A stretch of 64,000 nucleotides of DNA from Parvularia atlantis (lineage: Eukaryota; Opisthokonta; Rotosphaerida): contig CALSCO010001233.1 in the NCBI GenBank assembly GCA_943704415.1, positions 1 to 64,000 on the forward strand, read 5' to 3'. The translations under genes and the position numbers were made by a program. How positions within the stretch are numbered: position 1 is the stretch's first letter; each line of letters starts with the position of its first letter. Shown one piece after another: positions 52,895 to 64,000 of the stretch. The notes under the pieces are model-generated. The model ran no database searches. It was not told the DNA's origin and was given only the letters and a program-made list of their open reading frames with translations.

Positions 52895-53222
52895 GGGCCG
52901 CCGTTGCGCCGACTCGGAGCGGGCAGCCCAAAAGTGTGCCTGTGCTGTGCGTCTCGTTGTCGTCCCCCGCCCGCAAACCGCTCTGCGCACGCCGTCTGTG
53001 TCCTGTGTCTCTCCCCCCAATGACATAAATAAGGTCCCTATGGCCAGCTGGTGGCCAAATTCCGGCTTTGACCGCTAAAACACATACATGACATGACGCA
53101 AGGTCAAGTTTGCTCGGAAACGGGAATAGGAGCAGCGACGGAGAGCACAGGAGCGGCGACGGAGAGCACAGGAGCAGCGACGGAGAGCATTGTTGTAAGG
53201 AGCCACACGCTCGCGGCATGAT
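52895..53222. other. Convergent intergenic region with 21-bp triple repeat
   Basis: 328 bp between convergent stops, relatively AT-rich near 53020-53095. It holds three copies of the 21-bp unit AGGAGCAGCGACGGAGAGCAC (53128-53190). No gene is recognised. Confidence 0.6.
53128..53190. repeat. 21-bp tandem repeat, three copies
   Basis: Units start at 53128, 53149 and 53170 and differ by two substitutions. Read on the minus strand they would give a VLSVAAP heptad, but that frame lies past the stop of the neighbouring gene. Confidence 0.9.
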
Positions 53223-54014
53223 CTAGGCCTGGTGGAACGCAAAGATCTCGTCGACGAAGCGCTGGTCCTTGCGCGGGTGCATCTGCAGCAAGATCGGGTT
53301 GTTGAGCAGCATGAGCTTGCACGCCGCCTCCTCGGCCTCGTCCTTGCGCGCGCACGCCGGCGAGCGGTACTGGCGGCGCTCGTACACGAGCAGGCCCGCG
53401 ACCATGCCCACGGGCACCTCAGCCTCGACCACGGCCGTGCACTGCAGCGGCACGAAGCTGTCGCAGGCGACGGCCACAAAGTTGCGGTAGACGCGGTTGA
53501 TCGGCGCGTTCTGCTGCAGCAGGTTGATCAGGCTCTTGGCGGTCGAGTTGTCGGCGGGCCGACCGAGCGCGGGCCGCAGCGCGCCGCGCGAGGCGTACAT
53601 CCACGCCGCGAGCCGGCCGATGTAGTTCTGCACCCTCAGCGCGCCGTCCGGCTGCGCGGCGAGGCGGGCCAGGAGTAGGTAGAAGAGCTGCACGGCGCGG
53701 TGCGCGCGCTCCGGCATGGTCTTGTTGACGTGCTCGCTCAGGTGCGGCGAGCCGGCCGTGCCCAGCAGCCACTCGGCCAGGAACATGATCAGGCGCTCGT
53801 CCTTGGCGGCCTTGATGCGCTCGAGCTGCTGCTCGCGGTTGTCGGGGGCGGCGCTGCGGGCGGCGTGCACAGCGCTCAGGTGGAAGATCGCCCGGCCCTC
53901 CTCCGAGTCCAGCTCGTCCTCGGGCCACGTCTTTGCGTCAAACACGCCGTGCAGCGGCTCGAACAGGTCCGTCGGGAGGGCGGTCTGCACCACGTGCTGC
54001 CCTTTGTGGCTCAT
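53223..54014 (-). CDS. Uncharacterised single-exon protein
   Basis: Not recognised. It is a clean intronless frame of 263 codons from ATG 54014 (MSHKGQHVVQTALPTD) to TAG 53223, with codon structure and composition of a real protein. It is mostly helical: ERIKAAKDERLIMFLAEWLL, RAHRAVQLFYLLLARLAAQ, VQNYIGRLAAWMYASRG. Then comes a C-terminal part with beta character (CTAVVEAEVPVGMVAGLLVY) and a helix (KDEAEEAACKLMLL) that faintly recalls a double-stranded RNA-binding helix. No signal peptide or membrane span. Lack of introns is unusual here. Confidence 0.7.
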   Translation of the reverse strand: MSHKGQHVVQTALPTDLFEPLHGVFDAKTWPEDELDSEEGRAIFHLSAVHAARSAAPDNREQQLERIKAAKDERLIMFLAEWLLGTAGSPHLSEHVNKTMPERAHRAVQLFYLLLARLAAQPDGALRVQNYIGRLAAWMYASRGALRPALGRPADNSTAKSLINLLQQNAPINRVYRNFVAVACDSFVPLQCTAVVEAEVPVGMVAGLLVYERRQYRSPACARKDEAEEAACKLMLLNNPILLQMHPRKDQRFVDEIFAFHQA

Positions 54015-54144
54015 GGCTCGGCTTCGGTTCGTGCGCGTTCGGTAGATCCCCACCGTCAGAGAAAGTGCAGCAGGCGGCCCCGCAGCTCATGTTTCGCATA
54101 CGGGTTCGGTGACGGCAGCCACGTCTTTTGGCGCGCGCGAGCCC
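54015..54144. promoter_or_regulatory. Divergent promoter, orphan gene / RADX
   Basis: 130 bp between ATGs at 54014 (-) and 54145 (+). It includes an AT-richer stretch near 54050-54110. No defined element is seen. Confidence 0.35.
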
Positions 54145-57100
54145 ATGCCACCCAAGAAGACAACACGGTGCGCGTCGCTCGCCCCGAGTCGCGTCTCGCT
54201 CACGGCTCACGCGCACGGCGGGCCCCCGTCAGCAACGGCACAAGCGCGCTCTGGACGCAGACGCGCGAGCTGGTCGAGGATGCCGCGCGCCCCGAGAGCA
54301 CCGAGCTGCCGCACGCCGTCGCCCTGCGCGTCGTCGCGCTCTACCGCTGTGCGACCGTTGCCGCCGACCGACATCGCCCATCCGGCTCATCGATCGCACG
54401 CGCCCGCCAGACACCGTCGACCAGGTCTTTGCGCTGGCGACGCGTGAGCCGACGACCGCCGGCGAGGCGTACGACATCGTGCTCGCGGACGAGCGGCACA
54501 AGGCGCGCGCACAGTTGAGATGCGGCGCAGGGCGCTGATCGCGCGCTGCAGATAAAGTGCGTGCTCTCGACCGCGCTCAACGACAGCGTGCGCAAGGGTG
54601 CGGTCCTGCCCGGCGCGCTCGTCGAGGTCCGGCGCTGCGCCATCCGCTGGGACGAGACGGCGATCCCCGCGCGCTGCTTCCTGCTCGTGCAGCACGCCGT
54701 CGTCGTCGTGCCGCAACTGCCACCCGAGGACATTGTGCGCGCGCCGCGCGAGGCCCATCGTCGTGCCGGAGCTCACGCGAAGTGCAGCGCAACGACGTCA
54801 CGTTCTACGACGAGTCGAGCAGGCGCGAGACCGATCTCCTGCCGCTCGCGAGCAGCCGGCGCTTCTACCGCTCGTTCACGAACGACGACGACTTCCTGCT
54901 CGAGGACGAGCGCACGACGCCACAGGTCCTGCCGTCGCCCGAGGCACGTCCGCACGCACGCGTCCGTGTGAATCGCGCGTGGCTGAACCCGCTGCACGCA
55001 GCAACCGCTCGCAACCGACCACATCTCCATCAAGGAGCTCGTGCGGCGCAACGGTGGCGCACCGCTGCTTGGCCTCGTCGCGCGCAAGTCGCGCATAAGC
55101 CACTACGCCAAGCCGGAGGACCACAAGGACCCGTACCCGTTCAAGTTCCACATGGAGATCTGTACGCCGCTGCGTTGTGCCCCCCCCCTTTACGCGTCAG
55201 CCGTTGACGCGCGCGCGCACACACCAGGCGACAACACGGCGTCGATCGAGGTCGTCGTGTGGAACCACTTGGCCATGAAGCTGTTTGCGAGCGTCGAGGT
55301 TGGCCACGTGCTCCTGCTTGACGCGTACAAGATCCGCGTGCGTGGCGAGCGCACGAGTGCGGCAGCACGCGCGACTCACTGCCGCCATCGCGCGCAGCGC
55401 GCGTACGGCAAGCAGGAGGGCGTCGAGGTGCACCTGAACGAGCGCAACCCGGCGGCGGTCGTGCGCCGCGTCCGACGTGCGCCGCTGCGCTTGCTTGCTT
55501 GCCGACGCGGCCGTGTGGCTCACGTCCTGCGACCGCGCAGCTGAGAGCGACTGGCCGCAGACGCCGAACGATCAGCAGGTGTGCACACACCGTTCGACGC
55601 TGGCGCGCCGACACGCCCCGCGTCGCGCTCGCAGAAGTTCCGCCAGCGCTTCGCCGGGCCGCGCGCCCTGCGCCCGCAGCCGGGTCTGCTGCTCAAGGAC
55701 AACTCGATCGTCGACATCGAGGGCTGGATCGTGTACCTGGGGCGGTGCGAGCGCGAGCTGTTGTCGAAGAACAGGTGCGCGCGGCAGGCGCGTGCTGCGC
55801 ACAAACGGGCCGTGACAACGAACGCGCCGTGCAGCCTCAGCTTCATCGAGTACCGCTACGTGCTGCTGCAGAGCGGCCCGATGCGCCTCGTGCTCAAACT
55901 CACGACGTGCTCGCACCCCTTGCTCTTCTACAGGCACGCGCAGGCACACACCGCCGTCTTGCGCGCGTCGCTGACAGGACGCGCAAAACAGCCTCCAGCC
56001 GGGCGACTACCTGCGCTGCGCCAACGTTAAGATCGTCTCGTACACGCTCGACTCGCGCCGGCCGCGCACGGTCATCTACATGACGTGCGTCCCGCGCGCG
56101 CAGGCCTGGCACCGCCCTGACACACCGCCCGCGCAGCACGTTCACGACGCAGCCCTCGCACCTCACGTCGCAGCAGGCCGTGCAGGTACGTCCGCGCCCG
56201 CTGGGCCTGGTGTCTTGGCTGATCTCGCGTGCGGGCAGGAGGGCCTGCACTTTGACGACTACCTGCACAGCGTCCTGTCGCGTGCGTGCGCGCGAGCGCC
56301 TCTGCTGTGTCGCGCTCACGCGATATGCGCAGGCGACGGCTTCTTCCGCCCGCAGGTGCCGCTGCGCTCCTTCCGCGAGCTGACGGACACGACCGGCCTC
56401 GAGCCGACGTACTTCTGGTACGGCGGGCGCGATTGCGCCGCGACAAACGGCGCCTCACGCGCCGCGCACAGGCATATTGTCAGGGAAGTCTCGGCGCTGG
56501 CGCTGTACGAGCGGCGCTCGATCATCGTACAGGGCTTCCTGTCGTCTGTGCACTTTGCGGACCACTTCCACGGCGTGCGGTTCCAGTACGAGGGTGCGCT
56601 TGCCAGCCGCGTGCGCCGTGCGCGGCATCAACCGCTAGCGGGCGGGCGCGCGCAGAGCTGGACAACGACAAGCGCGTCGTCAAGGGCATGTGGCGCCGGC
56701 GCTACGCCGCGCGGCACCTGGTGCAGCTCAAGACCGTGCGCCGGCGTGACGCGCGTGGTGCGCCGATCGACCACCGAGTGGTCGACACCAACGCTGCCGG
56801 GTCGGCGCTGCCCGTGGTGCGTGCTGTGGTGCGCGTCGTACAACGCTGACACGTCTCGTTGGCACACGCAGCTGCAGCAGCGTCGCGCGGCCGCGCTGGC
56901 GCAGGTGCACGCAGCGCTGCGTGCGTGCGTGTCTGCGCGTGTGGCTGAGCCGTGCGTACGTTGCAGCAACGCACCTTTGCGCTGATGAAGCGGTGGCCCG
57001 TGCCGCCGCTCAGCCGTGGGGCGCGCACGAACCGCGGCCGCGCGGGCAAGACGGGCGGGTCGTCGTCCAAAGACCCGAGCGCTGACGGCGTTACGGGTGC

Positions 57101-57866
57101 GGGTGCCGGCAGCAACGCAGCCGGCGGCGGCGAGGACGGCGACGACGACGCGGCGCCCGACGTCGACGAGGGCAGCGAGGACGACGGCGCGCCGCCCGAG
57201 GAGTTTGTGGTCAACCCGGTGCAGCGGCCGGACGCGATCAGCTCGTCGCAGACCGACGTGTTGGCGAGCCCGGCGGGCCTGTTCAACGTGCGCGTGTCGC
57301 GCGTGTCGCGCAGTGCAGCGCGACTGATGCTGACGGCGCGCAGGAGGAGGAGGGCGTGGGCGCGATCAAGCCGTCATCGTACCGCCCCGTGATGGTGCGC
57401 CTCTCGAGCATGGACGAGTTGACGGTCGTGCGTGCCGTGTGCCAGCCGCGCTGGCGCCTCGACCGGCCCGTGCCGCGCGGGGTGTGTGGGTGCCGCGTGC
57501 CGTCGATGCGCGCGCGCCGCTGAGACCGCGATCGCAGCCGCTGATGCAGGGCTTCCTGGACGTGCTGCCGCCCGAGTTTGACCTGCACCGGCCGGGCCTG
57601 ACACTCGAGAGCGACGAGGACTTTCTGCAGACGGTGTTCAAGGCGCGTCTGGCATCGCCGCCGCCGCTTCGCACGAGCTAACACATCGCGCCCAGAGCCT
57701 CGACCGGCACGCAGGCGACACGCGCCCGCTCGTGTTCCACCTCGACCTCTTCCGGCAGTCTGCGGAGCAGGTGCAACTGGTGCTCGTGGGCGTGCACGTG
57801 CCCACGGCCGACCCGGGCGCGGCCGCGGACGACGACGACGCCGACGCCGACGCCACCGACCAGTGA
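54145..57866 (+). CDS. RADX: RADX-like RPA-related ssDNA-binding protein
   Basis: OB-fold protein that in animals binds single-stranded DNA at replication forks and limits RAD51. After MPPKKTT, the first OB fold reads PHAVALRVVALYRC, EAYDIVLADERHKIKCVLST and GALVEVRRCAIRWDE. The second, RPA-B-like, reads GLVARKSRISHYAKPEDHKD, YPFKFHMEI, SIEVVVWNHLAMKLFASVEV and HVLLLDAYKIR. The RADX-specific middle follows: VEVHLNERNPAAV, KFRQRFAG, DIEGWIVYLGRCERELL and EVSALALYERRSIIVQGFLS. The C-terminus is acidic, then a last globular part (FHLDLFRQSAEQVQLVLVGV). Over fifteen short introns are inferred. One, 54503-54551, has a GC donor required by frame. The order matches human RADX, judged from memory. 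Confidence 0.75.
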
Positions 57867-57912
57867 ACACGCGACCGAAGGCTTGTGTGACAATCGAAGG
57901 TTCTGGAAGCTG

Positions 57913-58929
57913 ATGGCGGCGGTGCGGCGCGCTCGTCCACTGCGGCGGCGGCGGCGGCGGCGGTGGCTCACGATCGCGACGGCGGCGGCGGCAGCAGCAG
58001 CAGCAGGGCGGCGCCGGTGGCGGTGGCGGCGGCACGACGGCGGCGGCCACACTGCTCGCGTCGGCGTCGTCGGCGCTGGCGATCGGGCGGCAGGCGCCGC
58101 GCGCGCTGGGCATCCTCGACCGCCCGCTCAGCAAGGGCAAGGCCGAGGTGCGCGGCGGCGGCGTGCCACAACGTTGTGACGTGGCGCGATGTGACACGAC
58201 GTGACGCGCTCGGTGCCCATGGCAACGCGCCAGGTCAGCCTCAACGCGTTCGGCTTCCTGTTCTCCGAGGCCGTGCAGTACGCGCAGCGGCGCGCGGGTC
58301 ACGTTCACGAGATTGAGCAGCTGTGCGTGCGGGCGCCTTGCCGTTGCTCTGTACCGGACGGCTGCTGACGCGGCGCGCAGACTGGCCGAGATCGGGCACC
58401 GCGTCGGCATCCGCCAGCTCGAGCTGCTGTGCTGGCGGGAGCGCAACAGCAAGCGCGAGACCCGCGTCATCGGCATCCTCTCGTTCATCCACACCGTCGT
58501 GTTCAAGTCGCTCTTCGGCAAGCAGTCGGACGGCCTCGAGCGCTCGACCGACAGCGCCGACTCTTGTGCGTCCAGCCCCGCACTCGATGCGGGGGCGCGG
58601 CACCGACACGCGGCGCGCCGCCGCAGACCTCATCCACGACAACGACCCGATCATCGCCGGCTTCGTGTCGGTGCCGCGACAGATGGGCGACTTCAACTGC
58701 AACGCGTTCACCGCCGGCGTGATCGAGGCCGTGCTCGAGCGGTCGCAGTTTGTGCGCGCGCCCCCCGCCCTGCCCTGCCGTGCGCCCGCTCACACCCGCG
58801 TGCGCGCAGCCGGCCAAGGTCAGCGCACACAACGGCGCCACGAGCAACTTCCCCAGGAGAACGACCTTCCTGATCAAGTTTGACCAGTCGGTGATGGACC
58901 GCGACCGGCGGCTCGAGGCGAGCAAGTGA
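57913..58929 (+). CDS. TRAPPC5: TRAPP complex subunit 5 (Trs31)
   Basis: Core subunit of TRAPP, the Rab1/Ypt1 exchange factor and tether for ER-Golgi vesicles. After a Gly/Ala-rich leader the family sequence is LGILDRPLSKGKAE, SLNAFGFLFSEAVQYAQ, ELLCWRERNSKRETRVIGIL, FKSLFGKQSDGLERSTD, DNDPIIAGFVSVPRQMGDFN, NAFTAGVIEAVLERSQF, PAKVSAHNGA and FLIKFDQSVMDRDR. The start ATG at 57913 gives MAA and then a 5' intron (57922-57999) rich in CGG. It lies only 46 bp after the RADX stop in the same direction, so its promoter must overlap the RADX 3' end or lie within it. Confidence 0.93.
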
Positions 58930-59016
58930 CCGCGGCGTGTCGCTGTGCGGGTCGCAGTTGCAGTTGTTTCGCTGTGCAAGAAGGCGCAACAAGCATCTCC
59001 CACGCGCAGCCTTCGC

Positions 59017-62000
59017 TCACGACGCGTCCATCGCGTCCAGGCCAAAGTCCTTGACCTCGTCGCGCGCGATCGCGTCCATCTTGGCGCGGAGGTCGGCGTC
59101 GTTCTTGAGCGCGTTCATGAACGACGTGAATCGCACCGAGCTCGTGGCTGCGCACGCGTGCCCACGGGCGCCGTGAGGCTATGAAGCGGGCAGGCGCGAG
59201 GGCTCCCCGGCGCACCCTCCTCCGGCAGCTTGGCCAGCGTCAGCACGACGCGCAGCGACGACCGCACCATCTCGTCGTTCTTCTCGATCTCCTGCTTCAC
59301 GGCCGTGCTCTTGAGCTTCTGCGTGATCGCGCCCTCGAGCGGCTGCACGAACTCGTCCAGGCGCTGCGCCACGGCCGTCGACGCGACTGCGCACAGGCGG
59401 ATGACCATCTGGTGGCACAGGAACTTTATCTCAAACTTGTCCTGGCAGCGGCGGCGGTGCAGCGGCGTCAGCGCGCACACGCCTCGGTGTGCCGGGCGGG
59501 CGCACCTGGAGGCCCATGATGACCTTGTCCATGAACGTAAACAGGTCCACGCGGTCCAGCGACGTCTCCAGGATCGCGTACAGGCACTCGAACGCGGCCT
59601 GGGGCGGGGCGGGGTGTGACGGGTCAGCGCGCACGGCCCGGCGTCGACGTGGCGCGCACCTTGCGGATCTCGAGCCCGTCGTCGACTTCGTGCGTGAACG
59701 GGCCCATGGTGACGATGCGGATGAGCTCTTTCTGCGCACGCCGCACGCGCGCATGAGCGCATGCGCCACGTGCCGGGCGAGCGACGGCTACGCACCTTGA
59801 CCGCGGTCTCGTCGTAGATCGGCGGAAGGAGCGACGAGAGCAGGTCGCGCAGCAGGTGCGTCTTGTGCTGCGCGGCCGAGTTGAGCGCCTGCAGCGACCC
59901 TCGCCGCACGTTCTGCCGCGCCCTCGTCAGCACGGGCTGCAGCCGGCATGCATACACGCACCAGGTCGCCGTCGCGCACGAGCGCCAGGAACTGGCCGAT
60001 GACCGGCCGCAGCAGGCTGTCGTACGAGGTGCGCGTGTCGTTGAACGTCGCCTTGATCGCCGTGACCACCGTGGCGCGCACGAACGGCGAGGGCGAGGCC
60101 AGGCGCGACTGCCGCGCCCGTCTCAGCACGACACGGCATGACGCCACGGCCGCACCTGCAGCTCCGGCAGGAACTTGGACGGGCTGATCAGCGTGAGGCG
60201 CCCGAGGCAGTCGGCGACGATGTTGCGCGTGCCGTCCTCCTCGCTCTCGCAGTTGTTGAACAGCAGGCCCCTTGGCGCAGCGCGCGGCGCACGGTCAGCG
60301 GCAGCGCGGCGTGAGGGCACGTACGCACCAGATCTCGTCCGCAAACGGCGCCAGCTGCCGGCCCTCGTCGCGCTGCGCCTCCTGCGAGATAATCTGCGGC
60401 GGCCGCGCGCATAGTGAGCGCAGCGCCCATCTGCTGCCCTCGCACGCGTCGCACCTCCTTCAGCGCGCTCAGAAGCAGGTACTGCCGCTTGGGCTGCTGC
60501 CTGATCTCGTTGACGATCAGCGGCAGGTACTTGCCCAGGTTGCCCACGCTCATGTTGCCGATCGCGAAGGCCGCCGCCGACTTCATGTCTTCCGACACCG
60601 AGCTGAAGAGCGACAACACAGTCACGTGCAGCTGCGCGTGGCCGCTCAGGTCCCTGGCGGCCCGGCCGGTCAGGGCGTGGGCGGCGTGGCGCGCGGACAC
60701 CGCACATTCGCCGGCCGATCTCGCCCAGCGTCAGCAGCGCAAGGTACCGGCTCGACTCGGCGACGGTGTCCGTCTGCCCCGGCGTGCGTTCGTCAGCCCC
60801 CCTCCACAAACGGCACTTGTGGCGCCGCACCTTGATGCTGGCGACGAAGCCATCAACCGTCGCGCGCGACTTGGCCGCAGGCACGGCGGCACACAGCGTC
60901 GCGATGGCCTGTGATAGCGACATGTACGTCTGCGCGCGCGGCGGCGCTGGTGAGCGCGCCGTTGCAGTCGCAGCATAGTCCCGCGCACGTGTTTGGCGCT
61001 GGCGATGCTCTCGCTGGCGCGCGGGATCTGCTGCAGCCGCTCGATCAGGGCGTCAAACAGGCCAGTGTCAATCTTTACGACGGCCGCGAACAGGTCCAGC
61101 AGCGCGTGCAGCGACGCGCCCTGCAGCAGCGGCGAGGCCACAAGCTCCAGGGCCGGCGGCACGACGGTCTCCTTTACAGCCGCGAGGGCGGCGCTGTGCA
61201 CCTCAAGCACCTGTGCACGCGGCCGCACGTCAGCCGGGGCAGCACGGGCTTTGCATCCGCGCGCCTTGATGACCGCGGCCAGCGATAGCGGCAGCAGCTG
61301 CAGGTCCGTGTCGGTCACTAGCTGGCGCGACTCGTTCACGATGCTCGCAAAGCGGTCCGGCGCAAGCTGCTGGCAGCACCTGCGCGTACAGCTTGAGCGC
61401 TGCAGGCCGTGCGCCGCGCCGCACACACTGCGGCACGCTCAGAATGGCCGTGAGCGCCTGAAGCGACGCGAGCTTGAGCGCGCGGTTGTTCTTGCGCAGG
61501 AACTTGGCCAGCTCGTCCTGTGTGTGCGCACGATTCGGTCTGAGACGTGCACATACGGGCTCGGGCTAGGCGCACCACCGCGTCGTTAAGGATCGGCTGG
61601 AGCGGCACGACGAGCCGCGAGCGCGCCACAAACGCGAGCGTCTTGACGGCCGCGAGCCGCGTGACCTCGTTGCGCAGCTGCGCAACGCAAAGCTCTGTCA
61701 GCTCCGCTGCCATGGGGTGCATTGCGGCGCGCACCTTGTCAAGCAGCACCGGCAGGCACGTGGGCAGCTGGCTCGCGAGCACGTCGCCCGCGTGCGCCAG
61801 GATCACGCCTGCCACGCGCATGGCGGGTCAGCCAGCATGCGAGCGCACGCACAGCGTGAAGCGGCGCTCACCCATGGCCGAGATCGCGCGCTCTTTCACC
61901 TCCTGGTCCACGTCCTGCGCCTTGAGCCGCGCGAGCGTCGCGTCGTAGATTGCCTGCAGGTGCGGCTTGACGGCGGCGTCGGCCGGCGCGACCTCGCCCG

Positions 62001-64000
62001 TGCCGACGGGCCGCATTGTGCTGCGGTACACGCACACGATCGATGAGGGCTTGCCAGCTGCCAACAACGGCACACACCGCACAAGCTCGATCGCCACAGC
62101 TAGCGCCTCCGACACGATCTTGTAGTACAAGTCCGAGGTGGCCGCCAGCACCGGCTGCAACCGCGGCCGCACAAACGGTCAGCAGAACTTCGTAACGAGC
62201 GGCCGGGCGACGAGCGCGCCTTCACAAACTGCGCCATCTGCGACGTGAAGCCTGCGCCTGTCTGCGAGCGCAGCAGGGCGCGAAGGAAGGCGAGCGCCTC
62301 GACCTTGAGCGCGGCGTTGGACGCGCGGTCGGTGAGGGCAGCGAGAATGCCGGGCGCGAGGCGGGCGAGCTCGGACGCCAGCACCCCTGCCGGCGCCGCG
62401 GCCACGAGCTCTCGAAGGATCGCGAACGACGCCTGGCGTGTGCGCAGCTGCGGTGGCCTAGCGTGAGCCGCCAGTACTGTGCGCACGGTGCAGTCCGCGC
62501 ACCGACTTGGACGTGAGCTGCTTAGCCAGCGCCCGCGACAGTGCCGGCACAAGCTCCTTCAGCATCGTCTGCACGCCGCCGTCGGTGCTCATCTCCATCG
62601 CCTGCGCGGCGTCAGCCGCGGCCGCGCCGAGCTTCAGCGTGGTCGCGGTGCTGTGCAGTGTGTCGACGACGACGGTCATGACGTCGATGCGCACGTTCTG
62701 TGCTCGCGCACGCGCACGCCCGTCAGTCTGGCGCGCCAGGTGCGCTGCACTCGCTCGCACCTCCTCGCGCTCTTTGAAGCGCGCGACGACACGCGGCACG
62801 ACCTTCTGGTAGAAGAGCGCTGCGCAGCTGCGGCGTGAACACAGAGCGCACACTGCGCTGCCGCAGACGCACGCAGCAGGTCCGAGCGCGTGGTGATGAT
62901 GGACGAGAGCACCTTGCACGACGCGCGCCGGACCTTCCACGACAGGTCGTCGTCGTCGCTGTAGTCGCCGTCGTCCCCTCTGTGCACACGTGTGCGCGTG
63001 CGTGTGTGAGCGCTGTGCGAGAGTGGCGGCAGCGCGCACGCACTCCTGGTCCTCGTCCGTCTCCATCTTTTCCTCGCCCTTGCCGCGCAATCATCAGCGC
63101 TTGTGCGCCCACCGTGCGCCACACACCTCGTCACCGTCGTCGCCGTCTTCGTCATCTTCGACGTAGTTCGGGTCATGCTTGACCAGGTCGAGGCTGATGT
63201 CGACGATCTTGTCCATGAAGGGCCCGAGCTCGGTCGGGCAGCGCACGATCGCGCTCTCGAGTGTCTGCGTGCCGCAGGTGCTCGAGCCGCGGCGGCACGC
63301 GCGCGCGTCAGGCCAGCCGCACCTGCAGGCACGTCTCGCGCAGCTCATCGTCCTGCTGCTTGGTCAGCGCGAGCAGCTGCGGTGTGAGGTCGGGCAGGAA
63401 CTTGCCCATGCGCTTGCCGCTGAACCGGCTGCAGCGGCCATATGAGTGCACAGCCACACACGTACACGGGCCAAACCTGATCGCGCCGAGGCACGCCACG
63501 TACGACCGCAGGTCCTCGTTCTTGCTTGCCGCGCGCATCGTTATGACGATTGACCCGAGGAGCTGCTCGTACTGCTTGTCCGAGAGAATCCTGACGAGGT
63601 AGCCTGACCGCATGCGCTCAGCAGCGACCTCGGCACTCGCTGCGCGCGCGCACCGAGCGCGACCGACGTGCGCTTGCGCGCCGCAGGCCGCGGGTGCGAC
63701 ACCTGCGGCAGGAGCGCGTCCAGCACGGCTTGGGACTGCGCCGCCATGGGTGCGCCGAAGCGATAAAGCACGTCTCCGAGCAGTTCGAGCGCGTCCATCG
63801 TAACCTCGTACACGCCCTGCGCCGGCGCGTGAGCCGCAGCCGGAAGCGCAGTGCGCGCACAAAGGACGCACCGCCTTGAGCGACTCGATCAGGCGCGGCG
63901 CGAGGCGCTTGCAGAAGTTAGGTGCGACGGGCGACCCGGGCGCGATCTCGGCGATGATGGCCTTAAGGCCAACGCTGCGCGGGGCCGCCGCAGCTAAGCG
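59017..64000 (-). CDS. CAND1: CAND1 (cullin exchange factor), 5' end beyond the window
   Basis: HEAT-repeat protein that binds unneddylated cullin-RBX1 and swaps SCF substrate receptors. The window contains all but roughly the first 110 residues. Landmarks from the 5' side are [69 protein letters not shown], the acidic [13 protein letters not shown] segment, [81 protein letters not shown] and LTLGEIG. Later landmarks are [73 protein letters not shown] and [18 protein letters not shown]. It ends [12 protein letters not shown] with TGA at 59017, all in step with human CAND1. More than twenty short introns are inferred. Confidence 0.95.

Noticed and set aside
54145-57866. CSL/RBPJ-type transcription factor
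   Set aside because: The strands fit RPA-like OB folds and the RADX middle region; no beta-trefoil signature is present.
59017-64000. HEAT-repeat gene first read as an importin beta
   Set aside because: The acidic loop, the PKRQYLL motif and the C-terminal end align segment by segment with CAND1.

Overview
The window is nuclear DNA from a very GC-rich, gene-dense unicellular eukaryote. It holds 28 recognisable protein-coding genes, one decayed gene remnant and no mobile elements. Almost every gene is cut by introns of about 40-75 nt. Their signature is a GTGCG(T/C) donor, an internal CTGAC-like branch site shortly upstream of the acceptor, and a CGCAG/GCAG acceptor. Distances between start and stop codons of neighbours are often under 150 bp. 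Stop codons I could assign are about 24 TGA, 4 TAG and no TAA, and the nuclear code is standard. The gene set points to an aerobic protist near Amoebozoa or unicellular opisthokonts. The clues are a PAS-SAM-TKL kinase, RasGEF, a fused ARG5,6 enzyme, an ERT1/AcuK-type PAS protein, RADX, exocyst SEC5 and an ATP10 assembly factor that implies a respiring mitochondrion. I cannot name the species.

Layout 0-15 kb: PHO80-type cyclin (+), WD40/coiled-coil/PH scaffold (+), JmjC oxygenase (-), RasGEF (+), bifunctional acetylglutamate kinase / acetylglutamyl-phosphate reductase (-). 15-28 kb: PAS-SAM-kinase (+), ERT1-type PAS regulator (-), RING/B-box/NHL protein (-), TMCO1 (+), multipass membrane protein perhaps ICE2-like (-), prefoldin 6 (+), NOSIP (+), mitochondrial beta-barrel candidate (-). 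28-44 kb: decayed kelch/galactose-oxidase-like remnant (-), SEC5 (+), ZCCHC9 (-), a secreted coiled-coil protein (+), a class II histone deacetylase with a long acidic N-terminus (+), tRNA 2'-phosphotransferase (-), membrane-anchored carboxylesterase (+), HSL-type hydrolase (-). 44-64 kb: MYST acetyltransferase with PHD fingers (+), ATP10 (-), NIPA-type Mg transporter (-), secreted lysyl-endopeptidase-like protease (+), an orphan single-exon gene (-), RADX (+), TRAPPC5 (+), and CAND1 (-), which runs off the right edge.

The genes are mostly housekeeping and signalling and do not form a pathway cluster. Chromatin (HDAC, MYST, JmjC), membrane traffic (SEC5, TRAPPC5) and ubiquitin-related functions (NOSIP, RING/NHL, CAND1) recur. 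The most unusual signals are a recurrent GC-AG intron subclass with an AAG|GCGCG donor, an array of about ten Q-T-D/E motifs resembling dynein light chain LC8 sites, a 63-bp tandem duplication carrying the stop codons of two convergent genes, and two divergent genes whose ATGs lie 23 bp apart. Gene models were spliced by eye from frame continuity and family similarity, so exon edges can be off by a few bases.
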